A stretch of 37,361 bases of DNA from the NCBI RefSeq assembly GCF_003253995.1, contig NZ_QKZL01000029.1, forward strand, positions 1 to 37,361. Direction: 5' to 3'. This DNA is from Palleronia aestuarii. GTDB taxonomy: Bacteria > Pseudomonadota > Alphaproteobacteria > Rhodobacterales > Rhodobacteraceae. Below the pieces are notes generated by a model that searched no databases, had not been told where the DNA came from, and saw only the letters and a program-made list of their open reading frames with translations. A program made the translations under genes and the position numbers. Shown here piece after piece: positions 15,774 to 25,820 of this stretch; the stretch's first letter is position 1, and every line of letters starts with the position of its first letter.

Positions 15774-15818
15774 GCGTCGTCTCCTTCACTTTCGTCTGTA
15801 AGATCCGAAATCCGAACC

Positions 15819-15842
15819 GGATTCCAGCGCTGGAGGGTTCCC
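15819..15842 (-). promoter_or_regulatory. weak CueR-type dyad before the nuo-like operon
   Basis: On the minus strand ACCCTCCAGCGCTGGAATCC closely matches the dyads before copA and copZ, but the -35 box is GGAACC rather than TTGACC and no clear -10 is seen. It lies between the DUF3047 stop (15848) and the 41-residue peptide start (15773). Confidence 0.5.
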
Positions 15843-15847
15843 GGAAA

Positions 15848-16492
15848 TCAGCGCAAGACCAGATCCGAGACGCTTGCGTCGATCTCGCCATCGGTATCAT
15901 CGCTGTCGGCGGAGACGGCGACACCGAGCAGCTCCGCATCCCGCATATCGAAGATCGCCGCGAGATCGCTGGCCAGGTCGACGCGTTCCGCATGGCGTCC
16001 CGTTCCCGCGCCACGAAGAACGATGGTGGTGCCGCGGCCCTCGAGATACGGGTTCGGAAGGATCGCGCCCCGTCCGGCGGACCCGCCCCAGACATAGGTC
16101 AGGACCCGGACGCCCGAGGTCGAGAGAAGTCGCCGGAGCGGCTGGCCACGCAAGCCCGCGGCGGTTCCGGGGTCGGCGAACACGAAGTAGATCGCGATGT
16201 TGCGGTCGTCACCCCCCTTCCGGGTCAGATCGGTCGCCGCGACGCCGCGGCTCACGCTCCACGACCAGGAGGCCCCCTGCACGTCCCCGCTCGTCTGCGG
16301 CAGACGCCTGTAGAGGATCGAGACGGTTCCGTCTGACCGGATCCCGAGAGCGTTGCCCTCTTGCGCGTAATCGTTCGACGACAGGCGCAGGAATCCCTGC
16401 TCTTCCCAGCTTCCGTCGAAGGGAACGCTCTGCTGGGCGGCTGCCATGCTCGCGGCCAGCATCAGGGCGATCGCCGGTGCCGCCACTCTCAT
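15848..16492 (-). CDS. exported DUF3047 domain protein
   Basis: A 214-residue protein with a signal peptide (MRVAAPAIALMLAASMAAA) and the DUF3047 pattern: ASWSWSVSRGVAATDLTRKGGDDRNIAIYF followed by FVF, and a C-terminal beta-rich region. It should act in the periplasm; the family's function is unknown. The ATG at 16492 overlaps the cueR stop (ATGA), so it is translated with the regulator and belongs to the copA-cueR transcript. Its presence at the end of a copper operon is the only clue to its role. Confidence 0.8.
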   Translation of the reverse strand: MRVAAPAIALMLAASMAAAQQSVPFDGSWEEQGFLRLSSNDYAQEGNALGIRSDGTVSILYRRLPQTSGDVQGASWSWSVSRGVAATDLTRKGGDDRNIAIYFVFADPGTAAGLRGQPLRRLLSTSGVRVLTYVWGGSAGRGAILPNPYLEGRGTTIVLRGAGTGRHAERVDLASDLAAIFDMRDAELLGVAVSADSDDTDGEIDASVSDLVLR

Positions 16493-16911
16493 CGGACGTC
16501 GTCCGTGACTGGCTCCGGCCGGGCCTCCTCGGCCGCGAGATCGAGCAGGATCGGGCAATCGGGGCGATCATCGCCGGCACAGGCCGCGACCAGGCGCGTG
16601 AGGGAGGCATGCATGGTCGTCAGTTCGGCGATCTTCTCCTCGATCGTCGTCAGGTGCTCTTCCGCGATCCGTTTCACATCGGCGCTTTCCCGATCCGACT
16701 TTTCCCAGAGCTGCAGGAGGGAACGGCAATCCTCGATCGTGAAGCCGAGCGCCCGGGCGCGTCCCAGGAAGGCCAGCTTCTGCACCTCGCTCTCGCGGAA
16801 GGCGCGGTACCCGTTGGCATCGCGCAGCGGTTTGATCAGACCGATATCCTCGTAATAGCGGATCGTCTTGGCGGGCAGGCCCGACCGGCCCGCGGCTTCA
16901 CCGATATTCAT
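16489..16911 (-). CDS. cueR: CueR-type MerR-family copper-responsive regulator
   Basis: A 140-residue MerR-family activator. It has an N-terminal winged helix (MNIGEAAGRSGLPAKTIRYY, then LIKPLRDANGYR), a dimer helix and the metal loop CAGDDRPDCP with Cys111 and Cys119, equal in spacing to Cys112/Cys120 of E. coli CueR. ESADVKRIAEEH keeps the Ser that marks sensors of monovalent ions (Cu+, Ag+, Au+). It lies 12 bases after copA on the same strand and is probably co-transcribed with it. The matching dyads before copA, copZ, the cytochrome, dsbA-like and DUF411 genes are its likely targets, each with the long 19-20 base spacer that MerR proteins correct by bending DNA. Confidence 0.9.
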   Translation of the reverse strand: MNIGEAAGRSGLPAKTIRYYEDIGLIKPLRDANGYRAFRESEVQKLAFLGRARALGFTIEDCRSLLQLWEKSDRESADVKRIAEEHLTTIEEKIAELTTMHASLTRLVAACAGDDRPDCPILLDLAAEEARPEPVTDDVR

Positions 16912-16923
16912 CTTTGATCCTCC

Positions 16924-19425
<2,502 letters not shown>

Positions 19426-19453
19426 CGTGAGGTCTCCTCATTGCGACACGACG

Positions 19454-19485
19454 CAATATCGGGGTTCCAGCCGCTGGAAGGTCAA
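19454..19485 (-). promoter_or_regulatory. CueR-type promoter of copA
   Basis: On the minus strand TTGACC (19480-19485) is followed by the dyad CCTTCCAGCGGCTGGAACC and, after 19-20 bases, an AT-rich -10 (GATATTG). This long spacer with a central dyad is the hallmark of MerR/CueR promoters. It lies about 30 bases before the copA start. Confidence 0.85.
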
Positions 19486-19523
19486 GGTGCCGGCGAGAGA
19501 TTTCTTGTTGTCGGCGGCGCGGC

Positions 19524-19555
19524 TTGACCTTCCCGCGCTGGAAGTCCCCATCTGG
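19524..19555 (+). promoter_or_regulatory. CueR-type promoter of copZ
   Basis: TTGACC at 19524-19529 runs into the dyad ACCTTCCCGCGCTGGAAGT. The -10 expected near 19549-19555 is weak (CATCTGG), as is common for activator-dependent promoters. It is divergent from the copA promoter 38 bases away. Confidence 0.8.
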
Positions 19556-19580
19556 GATGAGGCAGCGAAAGGATCATCCC

Positions 19581-19781
19581 ATGACACGTCTCGACGTCTC
19601 GAACATGACCTGCGGGCATTGCAAATCCGCGGTCACGAAAGCCATCGCCTCGGTCGATCCCGACGCGGTCGTGACGGTCGATCTGCCGGGGCGCACCGTC
19701 GAGGTGGAGAGCACCGCCAGCGACCAGGACCTTCTCGCGGTCGTCAAGGCGGAAGGCTACAACGCGACGCTCGCCGCCTGA
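19581..19781 (+). CDS. copZ: CopZ-like copper chaperone (HMA domain)
   Basis: A 66-residue single heavy-metal-associated domain with the beta-alpha-beta-beta-alpha-beta pattern and the Cu+-binding MTCGHC motif near the N-terminus. Proteins of this type carry Cu+ in the cytoplasm and hand it to the HMA domains of CopA. The frame is open further upstream, but the ATG at 19581 gives the normal family length and upstream codons run through the promoter. It is transcribed divergently from copA, each gene with its own CueR-type promoter. Confidence 0.9.
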   Translation: MTRLDVSNMTCGHCKSAVTKAIASVDPDAVVTVDLPGRTVEVESTASDQDLLAVVKAEGYNATLAA

Positions 19782-19800
19782 GGCATTTGTAGACCTCGCG

Positions 19801-20262
19801 CTACGGCATCGCGCTTCGCTCGGCCTGGACATTGCGGATCCGGTCCGGCCAGGTGGACTTGATGTAGGCGAGGATGTTCCAGATGTCCTGATCCGACAGG
19901 GTCTCGCCGAAGGCTGGCATTCCGCTCTCGAACCCCTCGACGCCGCTCTCGGCGAGCGCCGCCCGCCCGCCGAGCTTGGTATAGTCGAAGAGCATCGCAT
20001 CGCCGTGATGCCAGGTATGGCCGGTCTCGTCATGGGGCGGCGCCGGAAGCCGCCCGTCCGGGCCGGGCGTTCGCCAGTTCGGCTGTCCGCCGAGGTCGGC
20101 GCCGTGACAGGATGCGCAGTTCTCCGCGTAGAGCCGCTTCCCGGCCGCGATGTCGACGGCTTCGGGCTGACGGATGGCCTCGCCGCCGGCGCTGGAGCCC
20201 ATCCAGAGACCGAGACTTGTCAGAGCGATTACCCCGATCGCCCCCAATCCGATCCGTATCAT
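19801..20262 (-). CDS. exported class I c-type cytochrome
   Basis: A 153-residue protein with an N-terminal hydrophobic anchor or signal (IGLGAIGVIALTSLGLWMG) and one c-type haem site, CASCH, at about residues 49-53. The sixth ligand is probably the Met of GFESGMPAFGETLSD, and DQDIWNILAYIKSTWP is the usual C-terminal helix. It is a periplasmic electron carrier, as often found next to copper oxidases. The ATG at 20262 places the signal sequence at the N-terminus; the longer open frame upstream has no signal. A CueR-type dyad lies about 175 bases upstream. It converges with copZ (20-base gap). Which enzyme it serves is not visible; the multicopper oxidase at 25821 is one option. Confidence 0.85.
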   Translation of the reverse strand: MIRIGLGAIGVIALTSLGLWMGSSAGGEAIRQPEAVDIAAGKRLYAENCASCHGADLGGQPNWRTPGPDGRLPAPPHDETGHTWHHGDAMLFDYTKLGGRAALAESGVEGFESGMPAFGETLSDQDIWNILAYIKSTWPDRIRNVQAERSAMP

Positions 20263-20435
20263 CGGTGCATGCCCCGCGCCGGGGTGCTTCGAAGATCGAC
20301 AATACCCGGCCGCCGACCGGGGGACCGATGCCGAAGGACGTCCATCGTCGCGCATCGGGCCGGATCGTCGATAGGGCGTGCCAAGCGTCTGTGCATCCGT
20401 GTCTCTTGTTAAATCCAAAATTTTCACCTCCCGAA

Positions 20436-20460
20436 CGGCATTCCCGGGCTGGAAGGTCAA
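20436..20460 (-). promoter_or_regulatory. CueR-type dyad upstream of the cytochrome c gene
   Basis: On the minus strand TTGACC (20455-20460) leads into CCTTCCAGCCCGGGAA. The -10 is poor, and the leader to the cytochrome start is about 170 bases with no clear gene in it. Confidence 0.65.
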
Positions 20461-20560
20461 AGGCCGCGTGGTCACGAGAGCGTCATGCGTGGCCTGCGGT
20501 GATCGGGCCGCGCATGACCGTGATGTGATCACTCTTGCCTTTCGATACGGGCAAGACGTC

Positions 20561-20591
20561 TTGACCTTCCCCCGGAGGAAGGTCGCAGCCC
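20561..20591 (+). promoter_or_regulatory. CueR-type promoter of the dsbA-scsB pair
   Basis: TTGACC at 20561-20566 followed by a nearly perfect dyad, GACCTTCC and GGAAGGTC around CCCGGA. It lies 25-55 bases before the dsbA-like start. The -10 is weak. Confidence 0.75.
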
Positions 20592-20615
20592 GATGCTTCA
20601 GACCGAGGACCACGC

Positions 20616-21413
20616 ATGATGGCGGGATCACGTTTCTCCAGACGGACGTTCTGGGTCGGCCTCGCGGCCGGCGCCGGAGCGCTCTACCTCGCCCGCGATC
20701 CGTTGGGCGATCTCTTCGGGAGCGATCTCGAGTTCGAGCCTTATCCCGGGCTGCCGGGTTTCCGGCGAATGGCCGGGGGAAGCCAGTCCACCGCCGGTTC
20801 GCCGGGTGGAAGTTTCAGCCTCTTCGTCGGGCTCGAGGCCCCCGGAGAGGCGGACCCGGAGTTCGAGGGGGTGCTCGCCTCCGTCCGGTCGAATGTCTGC
20901 GCCGCGCTCTATCCGGAGCAGGGCCCATCCGACATGGTGCCGGTCGCCTCGTTCTCGGACTACAATTGTCCCTATTGCCGGGTTCAGACCGAAAAGCTTG
21001 CGGAGATCGCCAAGAATGGTGGGATCGCGGTGGCCTGGCACGAACTGCCCCTGCTCGGCGATGCCTCCGTCACCGCGGCCCGGGGGGCGCTCGCGGCCAA
21101 GCGGCAAGACGCCTATCTCGCTTTCCACAGGCGTCTCATGCGGGCGCCCTTCCAGACCGATCGAACCTATCTTGGCCTCCTGGCACGCGAGATCGGCGTC
21201 GACGAGGCCGAGTTCATCGCGGACATGGACAGCGCGGCGGTCGCCGACGAGATCCGGCGCAGCCGGGCCTTGAGCCGGATCTTCGGCTTCGTCGGAACGC
21301 CGGCGCTCGTCGTCGGACGGACCGTCGTGCAGGGCGAGATCGGTAGCGCGACCATGCGCAGATTGATCGAACGCGAACGCGCGGACGGGACGATCCCGGG
21401 ATGTCTTTCGTGA
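20616..21413 (+). CDS. DsbA/ScsC-type thiol oxidoreductase
   Basis: A 265-residue DsbA-family protein. The N-terminus has a twin-arginine-like start (FSRRTFWVGLAAG) before a hydrophobic stretch, so it is exported, possibly by Tat, or anchored. The thioredoxin fold carries the active site FSDYNCPYCRVQ (Cys118/Cys121) and the cis-proline loop GFVGTPALVVG. It likely forms or isomerises disulfides of periplasmic proteins under copper stress, as ScsC does. It overlaps the scsB-like gene, its probable reductant, and has a CueR-type dyad just upstream. A GGACC-rich leader gives no clear ribosome site; the next Met (codon 2) is equivalent. Confidence 0.88.
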   Translation: MMAGSRFSRRTFWVGLAAGAGALYLARDPLGDLFGSDLEFEPYPGLPGFRRMAGGSQSTAGSPGGSFSLFVGLEAPGEADPEFEGVLASVRSNVCAALYPEQGPSDMVPVASFSDYNCPYCRVQTEKLAEIAKNGGIAVAWHELPLLGDASVTAARGALAAKRQDAYLAFHRRLMRAPFQTDRTYLGLLAREIGVDEAEFIADMDSAAVADEIRRSRALSRIFGFVGTPALVVGRTVVQGEIGSATMRRLIERERADGTIPGCLS

Positions 21414-23503
21414 GCGTGCGACACGGCTTCAGGCTGTACGTCGCGGCACTGATTGCCGTGATCCTCTCAGGCGCACCTCTCGCCGCCTCCGTGTCCGACC
21501 GCGTTGGCGGCGAGGCGGTGAACGCCGTCCTCGTGACGGCGGAGGACGGTGTCGCGCCCGATGCGACGACGCTCTCGGCCGGTCTCGACGTGACCCTCGG
21601 GGATGGCTGGAAGACCTATTGGCGCTCACCCGGAGAGGTGGGTCTTCCTCCCGCGATCTCCTGGGACGGATCGACGAACGTCGCCTCCGTCGATGTCCTC
21701 TGGCCGGCCCCGACGCGATTCCGCGCCTTCGGGATCGAGAATTTCGGATATGCCGAGCGCGTCACGTTCCCCCTGCAGATCACGCTGGAAACGCCCGGCG
21801 CGCCGGCCGCCTTGCGCGCCTCGGTCGATCTCCTGATCTGCTCCGATCTCTGCGTTCCGCAAACGCTGGACCTCGCTCTCGATATGCCCGAAGGCGCGGG
21901 CATCGACGGGGAGGCGGCCGATCTCATCGCGGCCGCCGTAGCGCGGGTGCCCGATGCCGAGGCCGCAGGCCTCACGCCGGGGAGCGCGCATCTCGACTCG
22001 GAGGAGGCCACGCTGACCGTGACCGCCCGCAGCGAACGTGCCTTCCGAAACCCCGACGCCTTCCCCGAACTGGACGGCGCGGCTTTTGGGGCGCCGGACA
22101 TCCGGCTGGGAGAGAGCGGCCGGCTTCTCTGGGCGCGGTTCCCGGTTCTCTCTGCGGCCAGCGGGACGACCGATCTGAGGGTGACGATCACCGACGGAGA
22201 CCGCGCGGGAACGGTGCGACCACCGCGGATCGACGAGGCCATTCCTCCTCCGTTCGCCCTCGACCGGGTCGTGCTGGGATCGAACGACCTGTTCCGCATC
22301 GCGCTGATCGCGTTCCTGGGCGGGCTGATCCTCAACGTCATGCCCTGCGTCCTGCCGGTCCTGTCCATCAAGATCGCCACCGCCCTGAAGATACACGACG
22401 GCGCGCCCCGGCGGGCGAGGATCGGGTTCCTGGTCTCCGCGCTCGGCGTGATGGCCTTCATGGCGGTCCTCGCCGCGGGAACCATCCTGGCCAGGGCGGC
22501 GGGCCTGTCGGTGGGGTGGGGTCTGCAGTTCCAGAACCCGGTCTTCCTCGCCGCGATGATCGGTCTTTTGACGCTTTTCTCGGCCAATCTCCTCGGCCTG
22601 TTCGAGATCACGCTTCCCGCTTCCTGGATGACGGCCCTCGCCCGCCGGGAGACGCGGCCCGGCTACGGGGGCGATTTCGCGACCGGCGCCTTCACGGCCA
22701 TCCTCGCCACCCCCTGCTCCGCGCCTTTCCTGGGCACGGCCATCGCCTTCGCCCTGGCCGGACGCGGGATCGACATCGTCATGGTCTTCGCCGCCCTTGG
22801 GCTGGGCCTTGCTCTGCCCTATCTGGGTCTTGCCATGCGACCGTCGCTTCTCCGCGCGCTTCCGAAGCCCGGGCCGTGGACGATGGTCGTAAAGGTCGCC
22901 CTGGGGCTTTCGCTCTTGTTCACCGTCGCCTGGCTGATCTGGGTTCTCTCCGGCGTTGCCGGTCATCCCACCGCCGGTCTCGTCACCGCCTTCGCGGCGA
23001 TGACGGTTCTGTGCCTCTGGCAATCGCACCGTCTGACCCGTTCGGTCGCGATCGCGGGATTGGGAATTGCCGGTGCCGGTATGCTGACGGTGCCCGCCCT
23101 GACGATCTCGGAGCCGGTACCCGCCGCCAGGACCGAAACCCTCTGGCGAGATTTCGACCGTTCCCGGATCCCGAGGCTCGTTTCCGAAGGTCAGGTCGTC
23201 TTCGTCGACGTGACGGCCGATTGGTGCCTGACCTGCAAGGCGAACAAGGCGCTTGTCCTCGATCGAGGTGAGGTGGCGGAGGCGCTGACCGCGCCCGATG
23301 TCGTGCCCATGCAGGCGGACTGGACACGGTCCAATCCCGCCATCTCGCGTTATCTGGCCGCCCACGGCCGATTCGGCATCCCGTTCAACGTCGTCTACGG
23401 ACCCGGGGCGGCGGAGGGTCTGCTCTTGCCGGAAATCCTCACCACCGAAACGGTACTCGAGGCCCTCTCGACGGCGGCAAGCCGGGTACAGGTCGATCGG
23501 TGA
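21401..23503 (+). CDS. scsB: ScsB/DsbD-like transmembrane thiol reductase
   Basis: A 700-residue protein of the DsbD/ScsB type that moves electrons from cytoplasmic thioredoxin to the periplasm. In order: signal peptide (1-30); periplasmic alpha-like domain with Cys147/Cys151 in LICSDLCVPQ; membrane beta domain with MPCVLPVLS (Cys316) and ATPCSAPFLG (Cys439) on about eight helices; C-terminal thioredoxin domain with DWCLTCK (Cys609/Cys612). All three cysteine pairs are present, so it should be functional. The long N-terminal domain is ScsB-like rather than E. coli DsbD-like. The ATG overlaps the dsbA-like gene by 13 bases; a GTG at 21410 would give a GTGA overlap. Confidence 0.92.
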   Translation: MSFVSVRHGFRLYVAALIAVILSGAPLAASVSDRVGGEAVNAVLVTAEDGVAPDATTLSAGLDVTLGDGWKTYWRSPGEVGLPPAISWDGSTNVASVDVLWPAPTRFRAFGIENFGYAERVTFPLQITLETPGAPAALRASVDLLICSDLCVPQTLDLALDMPEGAGIDGEAADLIAAAVARVPDAEAAGLTPGSAHLDSEEATLTVTARSERAFRNPDAFPELDGAAFGAPDIRLGESGRLLWARFPVLSAASGTTDLRVTITDGDRAGTVRPPRIDEAIPPPFALDRVVLGSNDLFRIALIAFLGGLILNVMPCVLPVLSIKIATALKIHDGAPRRARIGFLVSALGVMAFMAVLAAGTILARAAGLSVGWGLQFQNPVFLAAMIGLLTLFSANLLGLFEITLPASWMTALARRETRPGYGGDFATGAFTAILATPCSAPFLGTAIAFALAGRGIDIVMVFAALGLGLALPYLGLAMRPSLLRALPKPGPWTMVVKVALGLSLLFTVAWLIWVLSGVAGHPTAGLVTAFAAMTVLCLWQSHRLTRSVAIAGLGIAGAGMLTVPALTISEPVPAARTETLWRDFDRSRIPRLVSEGQVVFVDVTADWCLTCKANKALVLDRGEVAEALTAPDVVPMQADWTRSNPAISRYLAAHGRFGIPFNVVYGPGAAEGLLLPEILTTETVLEALSTAASRVQVDR

Positions 23504-23513
23504 CGGCGTTTCG

Positions 23514-23951
23514 TCACTCCGGGGGCGTGTCTTCGGATCGCAAGATCCGCGTATGAATCGTATAGATGAAGGACGCGGAGCAACTGATCAGCAGAAAGCC
23601 GTTCAGCGCCTCGACGCCGGAGATGAAGCGCAGGTGACCGTCGGGATAGATCGCCCCCAACCCGAGAGACGTGTAGTTGACCAAGGAGAAGTAGAAATAC
23701 TCCATGGCCGACATCGCCGCCTCCTTCTGGAAGCTTCCCAGACCCAGCGTTTCTCCGGAGGCAAAGGCAATGGCGTAGAGACCGGCCTCGGACACATGCG
23801 CGGCGCCGGCGGCGTAGAGAGCCAGCACCAGCTTTGCCGGGTGTGGCAAGGCAGAGGCGGTTAGCCAACGCATGGCAAAGGCCATCACGGCAAAGTGCAA
23901 CAGCCCGACGAGACCGAAGGTCAGAACAGTGATGAGTACGGCCGTCAGCAT
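23514..23951 (-). CDS. small ion-channel-like membrane protein
   Basis: A 145-residue membrane protein with four hydrophobic segments. The third region, YFYFSLVNYTSLGLGAIYPDG, resembles the pore helix and filter of two-helix potassium channels, with TSLGLG in place of TVGYG, and is followed by a final helix. This pattern is seen in bacterial proteins annotated as ion channel or two-pore-domain potassium channel family. Ion selectivity cannot be read from the sequence. It is convergent with scsB, and a perfect 13-base hairpin lies just upstream of its start. A role in copper stress is suggested only by location. Confidence 0.75.
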   Translation of the reverse strand: MLTAVLITVLTFGLVGLLHFAVMAFAMRWLTASALPHPAKLVLALYAAGAAHVSEAGLYAIAFASGETLGLGSFQKEAAMSAMEYFYFSLVNYTSLGLGAIYPDGHLRFISGVEALNGFLLISCSASFIYTIHTRILRSEDTPPE

Positions 23952-23971
23952 GGTTCTCGCTGAAATGTCCG

Positions 23972-24001
23972 CAAGGTGAAGCGGTGTCCCGCTTCACCTT
24001 G
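23972..24001 (-). terminator. perfect 13-base-pair hairpin
   Basis: CAAGGTGAAGCGG and its exact complement flank a 4-base loop. It starts 18 bases after the stop of the three-repeat protein gene and 21 bases before the channel-like gene start, both on the minus strand. No T-run follows, so it may terminate weakly or shape the mRNA. Confidence 0.7.
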
Positions 24002-24018
24002 TCCACATTATCGAAGGC

Positions 24019-24594
24019 TCAGCCCAGTTCGGGGTTCTTCAGAATCTGCCTGATGCGCAATCCGCTCTTCGGCTCATCGTCTTCGATGTACGCCTTCAGC
24101 CTGACCAGCTGCGCTATCGAGTAGAGCCCCGGCTCGACCCCGACGCTTCGGGCCAGCTGAGCGGCACCTGAAGATACCTGCGACCGGTTCGAACGATCAT
24201 CAGACGATTTTGACGCCAGGATGAAGTCGACGCGCGTTCGATCATTCTGCTCCAGGGCAGATTTGAGCGCGACCAAGTCCTGCGGCGACAGCCGGCCGGG
24301 TTCGACACCCGCGGAAAGGGCAAGATTTTGCCAGCCCGCCAGATTCGGATCGGGTGCGGTACGATGGTGGGTGACCAGATCGCCACCTGCGCCCTCAGGG
24401 TGATCGAGAATCTCCCGGATCTGAAACTGTTCCCCGTCCTGGGAACGAAGACTCTGCAATCGAACAAGTTGTGGAAGCGAATAAGCGCCGGGTTCGACGC
24501 CAAGGCTGGAGGCCAACTGCTCGCTTCCATGCGAGGCGTGAGCACCTGTCCCGAAGGTCAGGGTGACGAGGGTAGCTGCGATGAGACGTTTCAT
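24019..24594 (-). CDS. exported protein with three GVEPG repeats
   Basis: A 191-residue exported protein of unknown function with a signal peptide ending GTGAHA. The mature part is built of three repeats of about 45-60 residues, each starting with QLA or NLA, then S-x-GVEPG, then a helix L-x-Q/D-LV-x-LK and ending near an IL pair. Repeats begin near residues 25 (LASSLGVEPGAYSLPQLVRL), 92 (LALSAGVEPGRLSPQDLVAL) and 145 (LARSVGVEPGLYSIAQLVRL). No Cys is present and His are few, so it is not an obvious metal binder. It lies between cusF and the channel-like gene, separated by hairpins on both sides, so it is likely its own transcript. Confidence 0.75.
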   Translation of the reverse strand: MKRLIAATLVTLTFGTGAHASHGSEQLASSLGVEPGAYSLPQLVRLQSLRSQDGEQFQIREILDHPEGAGGDLVTHHRTAPDPNLAGWQNLALSAGVEPGRLSPQDLVALKSALEQNDRTRVDFILASKSSDDRSNRSQVSSGAAQLARSVGVEPGLYSIAQLVRLKAYIEDDEPKSGLRIRQILKNPELG

Positions 24595-24617
24595 ATATTT
24601 GGTCCTTGCGGAGTTGA

Positions 24618-24637
24618 GGGAGGGCGACTGCCCTCCC
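24618..24637. terminator. 8-base-pair hairpin GGGAGGGC
   Basis: GGGAGGGC and GCCCTCCC pair around GACT, between the cusF-side hairpins and the three-repeat protein start. It could end transcription from the copper oxidase operon or lie in the leader of the repeat protein. Confidence 0.4.
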
Positions 24638-24706
24638 GTTTGTTGCGTCTTACGGAATGCGCCTGACTTGCCTGGTAAGGCATTCCGGATGACAATGGCT
24701 TCGTGT

Positions 24707-24736
24707 ACGGAAGGTCGGTGCCAGCCGGCCTTCCGT
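24707..24736 (-). terminator. hairpin after cusF
   Basis: ACGGAAGG and CCTTCCGT, extended by partial pairing inside, form a stem 11 bases after the cusF stop codon. A second stem (24654-24661 with 24679-24686) follows. Together they probably mark the end of the multicopper oxidase operon; no T-run is seen. Confidence 0.5.
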
Positions 24737-24746
24737 ATTCCTGGCT

Positions 24747-25031
24747 TTATTTTAGGTCGACGACGGTGAGCTTGCCTTCGACCCGGTCGGCGACGAACTC
24801 GATGTCCTTGCCTTCGCTCAGGTCGTCCATCATGGCCTCGTCGGCGACGCTGAACACCATGGTCATGGCTGGCATGCCAAGATCGACGAGTTCTTCGTGG
24901 ATGATGGTGACCTTGCCGGCCTCTGCATCGACCTCCTTGACGGTGCCCTTGGTGAACGTGGCGGCGGAGGCCATCGTGAGGCCAAGGCCAAGGGCTATGG
25001 TAGTGGTGGACGCGAGTTTCAGAAGTTTCAT
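24747..25031 (-). CDS. cusF: CusF-like periplasmic copper-binding protein
   Basis: A 94-residue exported protein: signal peptide (MKLLKLASTTTIALGLGLTMASA), then the small beta-barrel of the CusF family. The copper-binding part is IIHEELVDLGMPAMTMVFSV with one His and the MxM pair, as in CusF (His36, Met47, Met49). The Trp that caps Cu+ in E. coli CusF is not present. It likely carries Cu+ in the periplasm for oxidation or efflux. It is the last gene of the operon, 25 bases after the cupredoxin gene, with hairpins following. Confidence 0.87.
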   Translation of the reverse strand: MKLLKLASTTTIALGLGLTMASAATFTKGTVKEVDAEAGKVTIIHEELVDLGMPAMTMVFSVADEAMMDDLSEGKDIEFVADRVEGKLTVVDLK

Positions 25032-25056
25032 TACGGTTTCCTCTTTCTAGTCAGGT

Positions 25057-25593
25057 CTAGTTTTCAACGGTGGAATTGGGCGTCTCGGATTCAACGATGA
25101 CCTCGTCGGCCATTCCCGCTTCGACGGCGACAGGGCCGTGCATACCGGCCTGGTAGTGGCCGGGGATCAGGCAGGCGTATTCGAAGGTCCCCGCATTCGC
25201 GAAGGTCCAGACGATCTCGCCGCTTTCCCCCGGCTGGAGCCGGATCGCGTTCGGATCGTCGTGCTCCATCCCCGGGAATTCTTCCATCAGCGCCTTGTGC
25301 TCCATGATCTCCTCGTTGGTATCGAGGACGAACTCGTGCTCCAGCTCACCGGAATTGGTGATGTCCAGCTTGATGGTTTCGCCTTCCTCGAAGGTCAGCT
25401 CGGCCGGCTCGAACACCATTCGGCCGTCGTCGGTCTCTCGCATCGAAACCTCCACGACCCGGTCCACCTGACCGGCATCGCCGGGCTGGCCGACGGCCAT
25501 CTCGTCGCCGTGACCGCCCGAATGCGAGCCGGCGGCAAAGGCTGGCGCCGTCATCGACAGGATCATTGCTGTGGTCATCAAGTATCTGCTCAT
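25057..25593 (-). CDS. periplasmic cupredoxin (blue copper-like) protein
   Basis: A 178-residue exported protein with a plastocyanin/azurin-like fold. The signal peptide (MSRYLMTTAMILSMTAPAFA) is followed by a His-rich segment (GSHSGGHGDEM). Type 1 copper ligands are visible: His in LEHEFVLD, then Cys, His and Met in YACLIPGHYQAGM with C-x4-H-x4-M spacing. ETIKLDITNSGELEHEF and GESGEIVWTFANAGTFEY are typical strands. It may bind Cu or pass electrons to the oxidase. It is encoded between the multicopper oxidase and cusF. The 227-base gap to the oxidase gene shows no gene. Confidence 0.88.
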   Translation of the reverse strand: MSRYLMTTAMILSMTAPAFAAGSHSGGHGDEMAVGQPGDAGQVDRVVEVSMRETDDGRMVFEPAELTFEEGETIKLDITNSGELEHEFVLDTNEEIMEHKALMEEFPGMEHDDPNAIRLQPGESGEIVWTFANAGTFEYACLIPGHYQAGMHGPVAVEAGMADEVIVESETPNSTVEN

Positions 25594-25820
25594 TCTGATT
25601 CCTCGAAGTTTCTGGGGGTTGAGGGCCGACCGGTCGGTCGACCGTGGAGTCCGGCCAATCGAGTGCCGGAACAGAGCGGGCGATCGCGAAGCCGGTCGGC
25701 TTCGAGAACGCTCGCGGCAGCTGCCCTGCTGCGCCGCCGTTGAACTGATCGGCGCAGGGGGACGGCATCCGCCGCGGCGAACGCCGCGACGTATCTCGGG
25801 ATCGGGCCTATGCCCACGTC

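Noticed and set aside
25624-25635. Palindrome CCGACCGGTCGG as an operator
   Set aside because: It lies between the oxidase stop and the cupredoxin start with no promoter features. Palindromes of this kind are frequent in GC-rich DNA.
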